Shown: positions 51,649 through 60,448, counted from the stretch's first letter. The stretch is DNA of 61,259 nucleotides from Acidobacteriota bacterium (GCA_013286465.1 JABDFR010000010.1:1-61259), one strand, 5' to 3'. The notes: generated by a model from the letters alone, not told the origin. Program-made: numbers and translations.

Positions 51649-53427
51649 TTGAAAAAGTTTGCTTTCATCGCGCTTGCATATCTGTGTTTTGCTCCCGTTC
51701 GCGGCGCGCTGCACGCGCAGCAGCCGCCCGCGAATGTGTGCCCGCGCGCGGCAGAAGGCAGCGCGGTGCCGGAACCAGCCGACTTGCGCAGCCGCAATGG
51801 CGTGCTCAAAGTCGATCTGGCGGTGCGCAATTCCGTGGACGCGAGCGGGCCGCGCTACTGCTACGTTGCCGAGGATGGCAGCGTGGCGCCGACTTTGCGC
51901 CTGCATCCCGGCGATCTGCTCATCCTGAATTTAAAGAATGAGCTGACGGATTCAAGCCACGCCGCAGCCGCAAATCATTCCCACATGCCCCAAGCCGCCG
52001 ATAAAAACGCGGATCCATGCGCGAACAACGCGATGTCTGCGACTTCCACCAATCTGCATTTCCACGGCCTGACTGTCCCCGCCTTATGCCATCAGGACGA
52101 TGTTCTGAAAACTTCGATCGCACCGGGCGACGCGCCTTTCGAGTATCGTTTTCGCATCCCTGAGAATGAGCCGCCGGGGCTTTATTGGTATCACCCGCAT
52201 ATTCACGGGTTCAGCAGGGCACAAGTGGTGGGCGGAGCGTCGGGCGCGCTGATCGTCGAGGGCATCGAGCGCGCGAACAAAGAAGTAGCGGGATTGCCGG
52301 AACGCGTGCTGGTGATTCGCGACCAGGATTTGGTGAATCCGAATGCTCCGCCTTCGAAATCTGAGCCGGTGGTGCCGCGGACGCTGATCGATCGCGATGG
52401 CGACGCCGCAAATACCGGAACCGGCTTCGGGCAGCCGGCGAAAGATCTCTCCATCAATTTCGTGCCGGTACCTTTTCCCGATTATCCGCCCGCGTCGATC
52501 AAAATGAAGCCGGAGGAACGCCAGTTGTGGCGGGTGCTGAATGCCTCGGCCATCACCTATCTCAATCTGGCCGTGATATTCCGGCGCGCGCCGCAATCGC
52601 TCGGCATCGTGGCGCTCGATGGCGTTCCGCTGAATGAAAATGGAAATGCCGAAAACGCGATCGAGTGGCGCGACCACATTGGAGTGCCGCCGGGCGGGCG
52701 CGTGGAATTCATCGTCAAGGGGCCGCCGCTGGGAGTGCCCGCGCTTTTCGTCACGCGCACGGTGAATACCGGCAGCGGCGGCGAGAACGATCCCAATCGA
52801 GCGCTCGCAAGCATCACAGCCGCAGCCGATGCGCCCGAGCCGCACTCCACACTCTCGGCGACGCCTGAGCCGCTTCCGCCGCCCGCACTTCCCTGGCTCG
52901 GCAGCGTCGAGCCAGCACGCACGCGGCACCTATATTTCTCGGAGAAGCTGGAAGATCCGAATAATCCCAACAGCGCGACGACTTTCTACATCACCGTGGA
53001 AGGCCAAACTCCCGCCGCGTTCGATCCGCATTCGGATGTGCCTAATATCGTCGTAAAGCAAGGCGACGTGGAAGATTGGATCATCGAAAATCGCTCCACC
53101 GAACTCCACGCCTTCCACATCCACCAGATTCATTTCATGCTGCTCGATTGGTCAGGCGTGCCGGTGAATGAGCCATTCCTTCGCGACACCGTGAACGTCC
53201 CCTACTTCACCAGCAAAATGCTGGAATATCCGAGCGTCCGGCTGCGCATGGATTTTCGCGATCCGAATACGGTGGGGACGTTTGTCTATCATTGCCATCT
53301 CCTCGAGCACGAAGACGGAGGAATGATGGGATTGATCCGAGTGGAAGCAAGAGAGCCCGCGCAACTGCAAGAAACTGCTGCACCTGCTGTCGAGATTCGA
53401 CCATCCGACAAAAAGCCCTCGCGTTAA
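51649..53427 (+). CDS. Secreted multicopper oxidase
   Basis: The enzyme of about 592 residues has a signal peptide (KKFAFIALAYLCFAPVRGAL, then HAQ). All copper ligand motifs are present: 'NLHFHGLTVP' and 'YWYHPHIHGF' in the first cupredoxin domain, and 'LHAFHIHQIHF' with 'YHCHLLEHEDGGMM' at the end. The last gives the trinuclear site plus the type-1 Cys, His and an axial Met. It oxidises a phenol, metal ion or similar reductant with O2 in the periplasm; the substrate is unknown. TTG at 51649 places Lys-Lys at the start of the signal; TTG at 51634 is an alternative. Confidence 0.92.
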   Translation: MKKFAFIALAYLCFAPVRGALHAQQPPANVCPRAAEGSAVPEPADLRSRNGVLKVDLAVRNSVDASGPRYCYVAEDGSVAPTLRLHPGDLLILNLKNELTDSSHAAAANHSHMPQAADKNADPCANNAMSATSTNLHFHGLTVPALCHQDDVLKTSIAPGDAPFEYRFRIPENEPPGLYWYHPHIHGFSRAQVVGGASGALIVEGIERANKEVAGLPERVLVIRDQDLVNPNAPPSKSEPVVPRTLIDRDGDAANTGTGFGQPAKDLSINFVPVPFPDYPPASIKMKPEERQLWRVLNASAITYLNLAVIFRRAPQSLGIVALDGVPLNENGNAENAIEWRDHIGVPPGGRVEFIVKGPPLGVPALFVTRTVNTGSGGENDPNRALASITAAADAPEPHSTLSATPEPLPPPALPWLGSVEPARTRHLYFSEKLEDPNNPNSATTFYITVEGQTPAAFDPHSDVPNIVVKQGDVEDWIIENRSTELHAFHIHQIHFMLLDWSGVPVNEPFLRDTVNVPYFTSKMLEYPSVRLRMDFRDPNTVGTFVYHCHLLEHEDGGMMGLIRVEAREPAQLQETAAPAVEIRPSDKKPSR

Positions 53428-53498
53428 TTTTTCATGCGCTACGTGAAAGGCGCCTAGCCGTTTTGGCGGCCTCCCAGCATTGACACAAATATAAAGAT

Positions 53499-53521
53499 GC
53501 TGCGCTGAAGCGCAGCGCTAC
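53499..53521 (-). repeat. Single REP hairpin, family G
   Basis: GCTGCGC, TGAA loop, GCGCAGC is followed by G and CTAC at about 53518-53521; the minus strand reads GTAG plus hairpin. It lies between the multicopper oxidase and phosphoesterase genes. It is the only copy here. Confidence 0.55.
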
Positions 53522-53704
53522 GCACCCTCGCAGCAAGAGCACGCTGAGCCCACGCGGAAAATTCAAATATGAAAATCAGATGAAATTTGCCGCGAAAATT
53601 CCCGTGGATTTTTATTCCATTCACACGAAAACAACCTCCCTGCAACACGCACGGACTACTAATGCTGCGCGGCAAAGTAATCCCACCTAGAAGGAGGAAG
53701 TTGA

Positions 53705-55846
53705 ATGTCTTTTAAGCATCTCAGAACCAATACGCTGCAGTGTGTGCGTATCGGCATGGCCTCTCTCGCGCTTTTCCAATTCGCAATCGGCGCGACGTTG
53801 GCGAGTGCGCAAGACCAAGCGGCCGCGCGTCCCACGCCGGATCACAATCAGCAAAGCAGCACGCGCACGCCCATCAAGCACCTCATCGTGATCATCGGTG
53901 AAAACCGCAGCTTCGATCACGTCTTTGCCACCTACAAACCCAAGCACGGCGAATCCGTTTGGAACCTTCTGTCCGAAGGAATTGTGAGAGCCGACGGGAC
54001 TCCTGGCCCGAATTTCTTTAAGGCAGCACAGCTCGCCGCTACGGACGTAGCGCCCGACACTTTTCTGTTGAGCCCGCCCAAGTCCCTGTTCCCCAACAAC
54101 AAACTCCCTGCACCTCTTGTGGGCGGAGCCAAAGTTTCTTATATCCCGAACGAGTGCGATGCCAGCACGCCAGAATCGCAGTGCGCCGCGAGCCTTACGC
54201 TGGCCATGCAAACCGAGAACGGCTTGGCGAACAGCTACTATGAATCGCTGCTTGAAGGCGGCACGGGACAGGACAGCAAAACTCCGGACATGAGAATTAC
54301 AAACGTGAATTCTCTCCCGGCCGGTCCGTTTCAGTTGACCAACGGCAACACTTTCAATTACATCGACTACGCCGCAAGCCCGGTGCACCGTTTCTATCAA
54401 ATGTGGCAACAGTTGGATTGCAGCGTCGCGCATATCACGCGCGAAAATCCTTCGGGTTGCAACGCGCGGCTGTTCCCGTGGGTGGAAGTAACCTTCGGCG
54501 CAGGCTCCAACGGCGCGCCGCCGGCTTCCAATTTCAGCACCGAGTACTCAGCCAACGGCGTGACGACGGGCGAAGGCTCGACGGCCATGGGCTTCTACAA
54601 CGTGCAGCAAGGCGACGCTCCTTATTTCAAGAAGCTCGCCGACAATTACGCCATGAGCGATAACTTCCACCAGTCCGTTGATGGTGGCACTGGCGCGAAC
54701 CACATCATGTTCGGGCACGGCGATGCGATCTGGTTCAGCGATGGCAACGGCAATCCCGCCGTGCCGCCGCATAACCAGCAAATTCTGCAATCCAATCCGG
54801 ATGAAACCGGCACCGTGGATGAAGTCGAAAATCCCGATCCGCTTCCCGGCACCAACAACTGGTACACCGAAGATGGTTACGGCGGTGGCGGCTTTGGTTT
54901 CGGCGGGCCGAACACCGCGGTTTTCGGCGGCGGCTCGTATAGCGATTGCTCCGACACGTCGCAGCATGGCGTCAAGGAAATCGTGAAATACCTGCAAAGC
55001 CTGCCGCGGCCGATCGATCCACATTGCGAACAGGGCCACTACTATTTGCTCAACAATTACAATCCGGGATACTTCGGCAACGGCGCCAACGCCTTCCTGG
55101 ATCACAACGAAGCCAACATTCCCTGGACCATTCCACCGTCGTCGGTGCCGAGCATTGGCGACAAGCTCAGCGCCGCCGGGATTTCGTGGAAGTATTACGG
55201 CGACCAGTGGAATAACTACGTGCCCGATCCGTATCAACTGAACTACGGAACGCCGGGACCGACCGCGGACGAATATTGCAACATTTGCAATCCATTCCAG
55301 TACGACACTTCCGTGATGGCCAATCCGAATGTGCCCATCTCCACGCACATTCAGGATACGGCGGATCTTTACACGGACATCAAGAATGGAACTCTGCCGG
55401 CGGTTTCTGTCGTGAAGCCGAGCGGGTACACGGACGGCCATCCTTCCTCGTCGAAGCTCGATCTCTTCGAAGGTTTCACGAAGAAGATCATCGATGCGGT
55501 GCAGGATAATCCGCAACTGTGGAAGGACACCGCGATCATGATCACCTTCGACGAAGGCGGCGGCTATTACGACTCCGGATACGTTCAGCCGCTCGATTTC
55601 TTCGGCGATGGCACGCGCATTCCGTTGATCGTGGTCTCGCCGTTCACGCGCGCGGGCCACATCTCGCACGATTACGCCGACCACGTTTCCATCCTCAAGT
55701 TCATCGAGCGGAACTGGAAATTGGGAACGGTGACCAATCGCAGCCGGGATAATTTCCCGAATCCACAGACGCGTAACGGGAATCCCTACGTGCCGGTCAA
55801 TTCGCCGGCGATCACCGACTTGTTCGATCTGTTCGACTTCAACTAG
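53705..55846 (+). CDS. Secreted phosphoesterase (phospholipase C / acid phosphatase family)
   Basis: The 713-residue protein has a signal peptide ('MASLALFQFAIGATLASA', then QD). It has the PF04185-type core of the alkaline phosphatase superfamily: 'HLIVIIGENRSFDHVFATYK' with the first metal-site Glu/Asn, 'FHQSVDGGTGANHIMFGHGD', 'MITFDEGGGYYDSGY', and 'PLIVVSPFTRAGHISHDYAD' followed by HVS. It should cleave phosphodiesters or monoesters such as phospholipid head groups outside the cell. AGGAGG precedes the ATG. A terminator lies 20 bp after the stop. Confidence 0.9.
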   Translation: MSFKHLRTNTLQCVRIGMASLALFQFAIGATLASAQDQAAARPTPDHNQQSSTRTPIKHLIVIIGENRSFDHVFATYKPKHGESVWNLLSEGIVRADGTPGPNFFKAAQLAATDVAPDTFLLSPPKSLFPNNKLPAPLVGGAKVSYIPNECDASTPESQCAASLTLAMQTENGLANSYYESLLEGGTGQDSKTPDMRITNVNSLPAGPFQLTNGNTFNYIDYAASPVHRFYQMWQQLDCSVAHITRENPSGCNARLFPWVEVTFGAGSNGAPPASNFSTEYSANGVTTGEGSTAMGFYNVQQGDAPYFKKLADNYAMSDNFHQSVDGGTGANHIMFGHGDAIWFSDGNGNPAVPPHNQQILQSNPDETGTVDEVENPDPLPGTNNWYTEDGYGGGGFGFGGPNTAVFGGGSYSDCSDTSQHGVKEIVKYLQSLPRPIDPHCEQGHYYLLNNYNPGYFGNGANAFLDHNEANIPWTIPPSSVPSIGDKLSAAGISWKYYGDQWNNYVPDPYQLNYGTPGPTADEYCNICNPFQYDTSVMANPNVPISTHIQDTADLYTDIKNGTLPAVSVVKPSGYTDGHPSSSKLDLFEGFTKKIIDAVQDNPQLWKDTAIMITFDEGGGYYDSGYVQPLDFFGDGTRIPLIVVSPFTRAGHISHDYADHVSILKFIERNWKLGTVTNRSRDNFPNPQTRNGNPYVPVNSPAITDLFDLFDFN

Positions 55847-55865
55847 CAAACGCAGCAGAAACAAT

Positions 55866-55905
55866 CGCCCGCGCGATGCCGATAGAGGCATCGCGCGGGC
55901 GTTTT
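55866..55905 (+). terminator. Rho-independent terminator after the phosphoesterase gene
   Basis: A 15-pair perfect stem (55866-55880 with 55887-55901, GCCCGCGCGATGCC type) with a six-base loop is followed by four T residues. A family A repeat begins two bases later. Confidence 0.85.
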
Positions 55906-55906
55906 C

Positions 55907-56077
55907 GTAGCGCTGGCTTCCCGCCGGCTCTTACGAGCGCAAATGTAGATAACGGGCAGACTGACGCACGGCCCAAAGCACGAAATCAAGGCCACTGATT
56001 TGTAATTGAAGTCCGCCGGTGAGCGTTGCACTTGGCGGAAGTGTTGCTCGCCGGAGCCGGCGGGACGCCAGCGCTAC
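55907..56077. repeat. Inverted REP pair, family A copy 6
   Basis: Arms are at 55907-55938 and 56046-56077, 107 bp apart. The right arm has CGCCGGAGCC where other copies have CGTAAGAGCC. It ends seven bases before the stop of the PQQ-propeller gene. The inner DNA is related to copy 5, which supports one moving unit rather than two independent hairpins. Confidence 0.75.
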
Positions 56078-56083
56078 GAAACC

Positions 56084-57277
56084 CTAGAAAATTGTGGAGA
56101 CGTTGCCGGTGTTCGCGGGATCGTGCTGCTGTTTCGGCCACGAACTCTGCATGAGCGGCGAGCCGCCATCCTTCACCGCGCAAACCCAAAAAATCCCGCA
56201 CTCCGCATAAATCGTCCCGTCCGACCCAATCGTTGGCGCGCTGCCAACCATCTTCATGTGGAACCACCACTTCTCGCTACCGTCATTATTGAAGGCATTC
56301 ATTCCATCAACCGCGCCGATATAAATCGTCCCGTCAGCAGCCAGCGTCGGGCCGGTGCGGAAATTGTGAATCGTCTGCGTCTGCCACTTGAGCGAGCCAT
56401 CGGGCTTCAGCCCGTAGACCACGCGCGAGGTATTGAAATAAATATTTCCGTCGGTGTCGATTACCGGCGACCCTTCGATGCTTTCGTCGGCATCGAATTC
56501 CCACAATTTTTCGCCCGAGCGATCGACGGCGAAAACTTTATGCTCATCGTCGCCCAGATAAATCGTGCCATTTTTTCCGAGCGCGGCGGGACCGAGATGC
56601 CCGGAGGTCATTTCCAGAATCCAGGCCTGATGCCCTTCGGAGCTGAATTCGTGCAACCAGTGCGAGCGCGGCACCACGATCATTCCGTTATTTTCGACCA
56701 CCGCCGCGGCCCGCATCGAGCCGTCCGCGCGGTCGTTGCCGGGAAGAATGTACGTCGGATTCATCGTGTTCGGGCGAACCGTGCTCAGCGACCAAATCGG
56801 CGCCGATCCATGCGGCGAAAACGCATAAATATCGCCCACGGTATTGACGTAATAAAGTACGCCGCCTTCGCCGATCGCCGGCGGCACGGAAAATCCGATG
56901 AGCCCGTAGCCGGGTTTCCAGTCCATCGCTCCTTCGCTGGAAAATCCGAAAATGAGTCCCCAGGAACTCGAAGCGAAAATGCTTCCATCGCGCCCGATCA
57001 CCGGCAGGCGTGCCGTATTCGCAGGCGATTTCCAGCGCAACGAGCCATCCGGATTGAGCGCCAGCACAGCCGCCTGCGATCCGGCATAAATCGTCCCGTC
57101 CGCCCCAATCGCAAGGTCGCCGATCGCGCTATGATCGCTGAAATATTCCCAAACTTCCGCAGGGCCGCCGGCCGTAGCCGCACTTTCACCTTTGGCGTGC
57201 GGACGCAACACGAGCACCAGCGCGCCGATCAACAGCGCAGCAACCCCGCCAATCAAAAGTTTGCGCGACAAAGTCAA
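56084..57277 (-). CDS. Membrane-anchored PQQ-type beta-propeller protein
   Basis: The 397-residue protein has one N-terminal membrane segment ('LLIGGVAALLIGALVLVL') and then propeller blades with a repeating 'GxDGTIYxG' motif: 'IGADGTIYAGSQAAVLALNP', 'IGRDGSIFASSSWG', 'LGKNGTIYLGDDEHKVFAVD', 'AADGTIYIGAVDGMNAFNND', 'IGSDGTIYAECG'. This is the BamB/PQQ-like repeat family with probable exported location. The start is a TTG that directly touches the GTAG foot of a repeat; the true start is uncertain and part of the 5' end may have been replaced. Confidence 0.78.
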   Translation of the reverse strand: MTLSRKLLIGGVAALLIGALVLVLRPHAKGESAATAGGPAEVWEYFSDHSAIGDLAIGADGTIYAGSQAAVLALNPDGSLRWKSPANTARLPVIGRDGSIFASSSWGLIFGFSSEGAMDWKPGYGLIGFSVPPAIGEGGVLYYVNTVGDIYAFSPHGSAPIWSLSTVRPNTMNPTYILPGNDRADGSMRAAAVVENNGMIVVPRSHWLHEFSSEGHQAWILEMTSGHLGPAALGKNGTIYLGDDEHKVFAVDRSGEKLWEFDADESIEGSPVIDTDGNIYFNTSRVVYGLKPDGSLKWQTQTIHNFRTGPTLAADGTIYIGAVDGMNAFNNDGSEKWWFHMKMVGSAPTIGSDGTIYAECGIFWVCAVKDGGSPLMQSSWPKQQHDPANTGNVSTIF

Positions 57278-57526
57278 GTAGCGCCGGCGTCCCTGCCGGC
57301 ATCTTACGAAGACAATTTCAAATCAGTGCAGCAATCGACGACGGCCTCAAACTCCAGTAGCGCTGGCGTCCCGCCGGCTCTTACGACCACAGCGCTAAAC
57401 CAGTGCGACAATCGACGACGGATTTCGCCAGCCGAACCGAAAAATCCGCGGACATTTGCGGGCCGGCCAAAACTTTTGCCGCTGGCAAATTCGCGCTCGT
57501 AGGAGCCGGCGGGACGCCAGCGCTAC
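57278..57526. repeat. Three family A REP arms (two left, one right), copy 7
   Basis: Left-type arms are at 57278-57309 and 57357-57386; a right-type arm is at 57495-57526. The outer left arm is diverged (GCCGGCGTCCCTGCCGGC). The middle and right arms form the usual pair, about 108 bp apart. CAATCGACGACGG occurs twice between the arms (about 57333 and 57411), a sign of tandem growth. The array fills the gap between the propeller gene and the next gene. Confidence 0.75.
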
Positions 57527-57566
57527 GAAAACAGCGCGATGATCCCCGCAGGCAAATGCAATCCGT

Positions 57567-58304
57567 TTAATTCCCGCCACTATCCGGACAATCGCTAAAG
57601 AGCCTCTCGCCAATTGCCGCCATCATCGTAGCGCGCACCGGTTCGCTCGCCGAAAAAGGCGTAATGTGCTGATTCATCGCGGCGATCGAGTTCTCCATCT
57701 GCTGCCCCATCGCGGCCGCTTCGTCGTCAAACATCTTCTGCTGCCTGGCGCGCTCCAATTGCGATTGATAATCGTTGCCGCTGGGCACCGCTGCGTTTGC
57801 GATTTGCGTGCGCAGAGTGCAGACGTTGCGCATAGTTTGCTGGCCCTTGGCGTAAAGCGTGGCCCAGGCGTGGTCCTCGCCTATCTCGCGCCGCGCCGCG
57901 GTGAGCTGCAGCTTCCATTCGCCTTCCTGCTCCGGTGTAATGCCGAGCTTCTCTTTCACTTCCGCTTCGCAGTCCGCCTCACAGGCACCCGTCGCCCCGT
58001 AAATCGTGGCCGCCCCGCCGTCTTCATCATTTGCCAAATGGCTCTTGGCGCGCAGCGCGGAGACATCATCGTCGGTAAATACTTTGTGTTTCTTCGGCGC
58101 TTTCGGCGCGGTCGAATTGTCCTGCGAGGCAGCTTGCTTCGCCGGCGTCGCAGGCGGCACCGCAATCGGCGCGGCCGCGCTGGCCGGCATCGCCGCCGGA
58201 GCCGGCGGAGGAATCGGCGCCACGGATTGCGCCATAACGCCGCCGTTCAGCGCGCCGGCCAGAAAAAATCCAGCCACCGGTAAAATTGCACGACGCAAAT
58301 TCAT
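57567..58304 (-). CDS. Secreted protein with four spaced cysteines, paralogue of its neighbour (copy 2)
   Basis: The 245-residue protein has a signal peptide ('AILPVAGFFLAGALNGGVMA'), a Pro/Ala-rich linker, 'KKHKVFTDDDVSALRAKSHL', then 'GACEADCEAEVKEKLGI' (CxxxC), 'RNVCTLRTQIANA' and 'LFSDCPDSGGN'. The neighbouring gene has the same order of parts, so they are diverged duplicates. No known domain was recognised. The ATG at 58304 lies 25 bp after the neighbour's stop and just before the signal peptide. Confidence 0.7.
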   Translation of the reverse strand: MNLRRAILPVAGFFLAGALNGGVMAQSVAPIPPPAPAAMPASAAAPIAVPPATPAKQAASQDNSTAPKAPKKHKVFTDDDVSALRAKSHLANDEDGGAATIYGATGACEADCEAEVKEKLGITPEQEGEWKLQLTAARREIGEDHAWATLYAKGQQTMRNVCTLRTQIANAAVPSGNDYQSQLERARQQKMFDDEAAAMGQQMENSIAAMNQHITPFSASEPVRATMMAAIGERLFSDCPDSGGN

Positions 58305-58329
58305 GTTACCGGTGCGCCCGGCGGATCGC

Positions 58330-59043
58330 TCAGGGATCATCATTGCCCTCCCAATTGGGGTGATTTTGCGGCGCGACGTAGCAACTGGCAGCAATGATGC
58401 GGCCCGTCTGGAAATTCATGAACGCGATTTCCAGACCGTTCGAGGCGTGCGCCTGGCGCAGTAATTGCGCTCGATCGTAGAGGTTGAGCAGCTCCGCTTG
58501 CGCCGCCTTAAAAAGCCGGTCGTATTTTTCCTCAATCGAAATTTCCACCGGCGTCACGTTGCGCGGATCCGCTTCGCGCGCCAGCTCTTCGGCTCGTTCC
58601 TGCTCGAGCATGCAGAATTTCCCGCGCACCGAGCCGAAATCGCTCAGCAAGCCCTGCCACGGTCCATCGGTCTTCACGCGCTCAATGGCGTCGAGCAAGT
58701 CCTTCTTCCATTGCAAGCCGCTGGGATAAATGTGCGCAGCCACGCGCACGGATTCGAAGCAGCCGCGGTCGCAGTCGTTGACATTGGTGAGATCGGGGCC
58801 GTAAGCCCCTTTGTAAATCGAGCCGATGCCGTCGATATCGTCGTTGGTAATCACCCGCCGCGCTTTTCGAAATGGCTTCTGCGGTTTCTGCGCGGGGGAG
58901 CTTGCCGGCGCAGACGCGGGAGCAGGCGCAGCGGCCGGCGATTGCAATGGTGCCGGGGCGGGCGCCTGGTCCTGCGCAAGCGCGCCAAGCGCAGCCGCAC
59001 CCAGAAGCCCAACGAAGATAAGAAGCCGGAAACCAGCGCGCAT
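58330..59043 (-). CDS. Secreted protein with four spaced cysteines, paralogue of its neighbour (copy 1)
   Basis: The 237-residue protein has a signal peptide ('LLIFVGLLGAAALGALAQ'), a Pro/Ala linker, 'KARRVITNDDIDGIGSIYKG', then 'VNDCDRGCFESVRVA' (CxxxC), 'GKFCMLEQERAEE' and 'RIIAASCYVAP'. The Cys order matches the next gene, suggesting two conserved disulphides or a metal site. It is first in a two-gene operon. The family is unknown to me; an extracytoplasmic structural or binding role is likely. Confidence 0.7.
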   Translation of the reverse strand: MRAGFRLLIFVGLLGAAALGALAQDQAPAPAPLQSPAAAPAPASAPASSPAQKPQKPFRKARRVITNDDIDGIGSIYKGAYGPDLTNVNDCDRGCFESVRVAAHIYPSGLQWKKDLLDAIERVKTDGPWQGLLSDFGSVRGKFCMLEQERAEELAREADPRNVTPVEISIEEKYDRLFKAAQAELLNLYDRAQLLRQAHASNGLEIAFMNFQTGRIIAASCYVAPQNHPNWEGNDDP

Positions 59044-59703
59044 AACCCCAAGACTCTCCTAAAGTTATTCTGCGGACCCGCAAAGAACCCGGCCATAGTA
59101 CGGACGTCCCGCCATGCCGAAGCAGTCAACAACGGAGGGCGCCGGCCCGTCTTTGTAGGGGAGGGGATTCACCACCCTCCCGGTTTAGCGTTGGGTGTTC
59201 GGCCCCATAGTTCCCGACGTGTCAGGGCACAACTTCAGTCGTGCCGTCAGCGACGCAAACAGGCCGCGGAAAATGTCGAAACGTTGTCATCCTGAGCGAA
59301 GCTAAGGATCTAAGCGCCCAATGTTTGCAAGTACCTGCGCCAACAAGTCACCTCGGAATCGGCCTGACCATCCGTGGATCGGCTGAGGTCAAGTCTTCGG
59401 GCGTCCCTCGCAGCCCCTCAAACGCCGCAGAAGAATAAACATTTACCCGCGCCTGCCGATGCAATCTAAGGAGCGGCACTCGGCATCATGCGTTGAAATG
59501 AGCCTGCCGCCCGAGGATTTTCGCGGCAAAAGCAGGCGCAAACTCCAGGACAGCCTCTCGGTACTCCTCGTTCGCGGAATACCTGCCACTTGGGACAGGG
59601 TTGAGCGATGGTCAAAAACTGGCCCTATGCCCCGTAGTTTCCGGTATGGACCTAGCGGTAGGCTTCCTGCATCAGCCCGAAAGTCCGAGGTTGAAGGAGC
59701 ACC
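59044..59703. other. 660-bp gene-free stretch with a REP and a short interspersed word
   Basis: It contains a family E-like REP at 59155 and, near 59285-59310, the string GTCATCCTGAGCGAAGC, a short word that I recall as common between genes of soil bacteria. Open frames exist but lack good starts. CCCCGTAGTTTCCGG near 59630 recalls part of the box upstream of the di-haem genes, without the GGGTA partner. Confidence 0.45.
59155..59206 (+). repeat. REP hairpin, family E variant
   Basis: GTAG (59155-59158) is followed by GGGAGGGG, a loop containing ATTCACCA, CCCTCCC, and the tail element GGCCCC after a longer insert. It is related to the decayed copy near 24349, which shares the TGAACC/TTCACC loop. 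Confidence 0.55.
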
Positions 59704-60189
59704 ATGTCACACTGGATCGGTACTACGACGCCGGCCGACGCCGGAATGGTGGAATTCAAGGAATGCCTGAGGCGGTTGCGCGATGGCGCAGCGACCGACG
59801 CTCTGATGCACGCGCGGCGCGCGCTAGGCGTAGCGCCGAAAAATCCGTTCTACCTTTCTTATACCGGACTGCTCGCAGCCGTGGCGGAACGCCGCTTCGG
59901 CGATGCTGAGAATTTGTGCCGCGAAGCGATCGGCGTGAAATGCAATCACGCGCAACTGTATTTGAATTTGGCGGAGGTGTATCACCAGGCGGGGCGCACG
60001 TCGGAAGCGATTGAGACGCTCGAAAAAGGTTTGCTCTCGGCCGGCCGCGATTTCCGCATTCGCCGCGCGCTTGAACGCATCGGCATGCGTCGCGCGCCAG
60101 TGCTCACGTTCCTGCATCGCAGCCATCCGGTCAATCGCACGCTTGGCAAGCTGCGTCATCGCCTAAGCGGCGCCGCGCGCGCGGAATAG
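59704..60189 (+). CDS. Small TPR protein
   Basis: The 161-residue cytoplasmic protein has two or three tetratricopeptide repeats: 'ALMHARRALGVAPKNPFYLS', 'RRFGDAENLCREAIGVKCNH', 'AQLYLNLAEVYHQAGRTSEA' and 'IETLEKGLLSAGRDF'. A basic tail follows ('LHRSHPVNRTLGKLRHRL'). AAGGAG precedes the ATG. It is a likely protein-protein adaptor of unknown partner. Confidence 0.82.
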   Translation: MSHWIGTTTPADAGMVEFKECLRRLRDGAATDALMHARRALGVAPKNPFYLSYTGLLAAVAERRFGDAENLCREAIGVKCNHAQLYLNLAEVYHQAGRTSEAIETLEKGLLSAGRDFRIRRALERIGMRRAPVLTFLHRSHPVNRTLGKLRHRLSGAARAE

Positions 60190-60196
60190 GACTGCC

Positions 60197-60358
60197 ATGC
60201 TCCATCAGCCAGTGACATCGCACTCTACGAATAGCAGCAAACGCCCCGAAAAAGAGGGGCTTCTCGTCGCCTCGCTATTCGGAGTGACCGGACTTTTGAC
60301 TTTTTTCCGCAAACTCTCGATTCACGCCGCCACCGCCGCGGAACTACCGAGGCTCTAG
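60197..60358 (+). CDS. Possible small membrane protein
   Basis: A 53-codon frame starts seven bases after the TPR stop. It has a polar start, one hydrophobic stretch ('GLLVASLFGVTGLLTFF') and a short basic and Ala-rich end. It ends before the terminator at 60407. There is no clear ribosome site, so it could be chance; coupling to the TPR gene is the main support. Confidence 0.35.
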   Translation: MLHQPVTSHSTNSSKRPEKEGLLVASLFGVTGLLTFFRKLSIHAATAAELPRL

Positions 60359-60406
60359 GCGCCCGATTCGCGCGTTCGATAAGTTTCTCTCTCTCCTCAG
60401 AGCAGC

Positions 60407-60448
60407 AAAAAAAGCCGCGGGAACCGAAAGGTTCCCGCGGCTTTTTTT
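60407..60448. terminator. Bidirectional Rho-independent terminator
   Basis: The perfect 12-pair stem GCCGCGGGAACC/GGTTCCCGCGGC (60414-60425 and 60430-60441) with a GAAA loop is flanked by seven A on the left and seven T on the right, so it works for both strands. It serves the TPR gene on the left and may also serve the minus-strand gene on the right. Confidence 0.9.

Noticed and set aside
164-57526. Regularly recurring short repeats as a CRISPR array
   Set aside because: The copies are scattered singly or in inverted pairs over tens of kilobases, not in a direct tandem series with unique spacers, and no cas genes are present.
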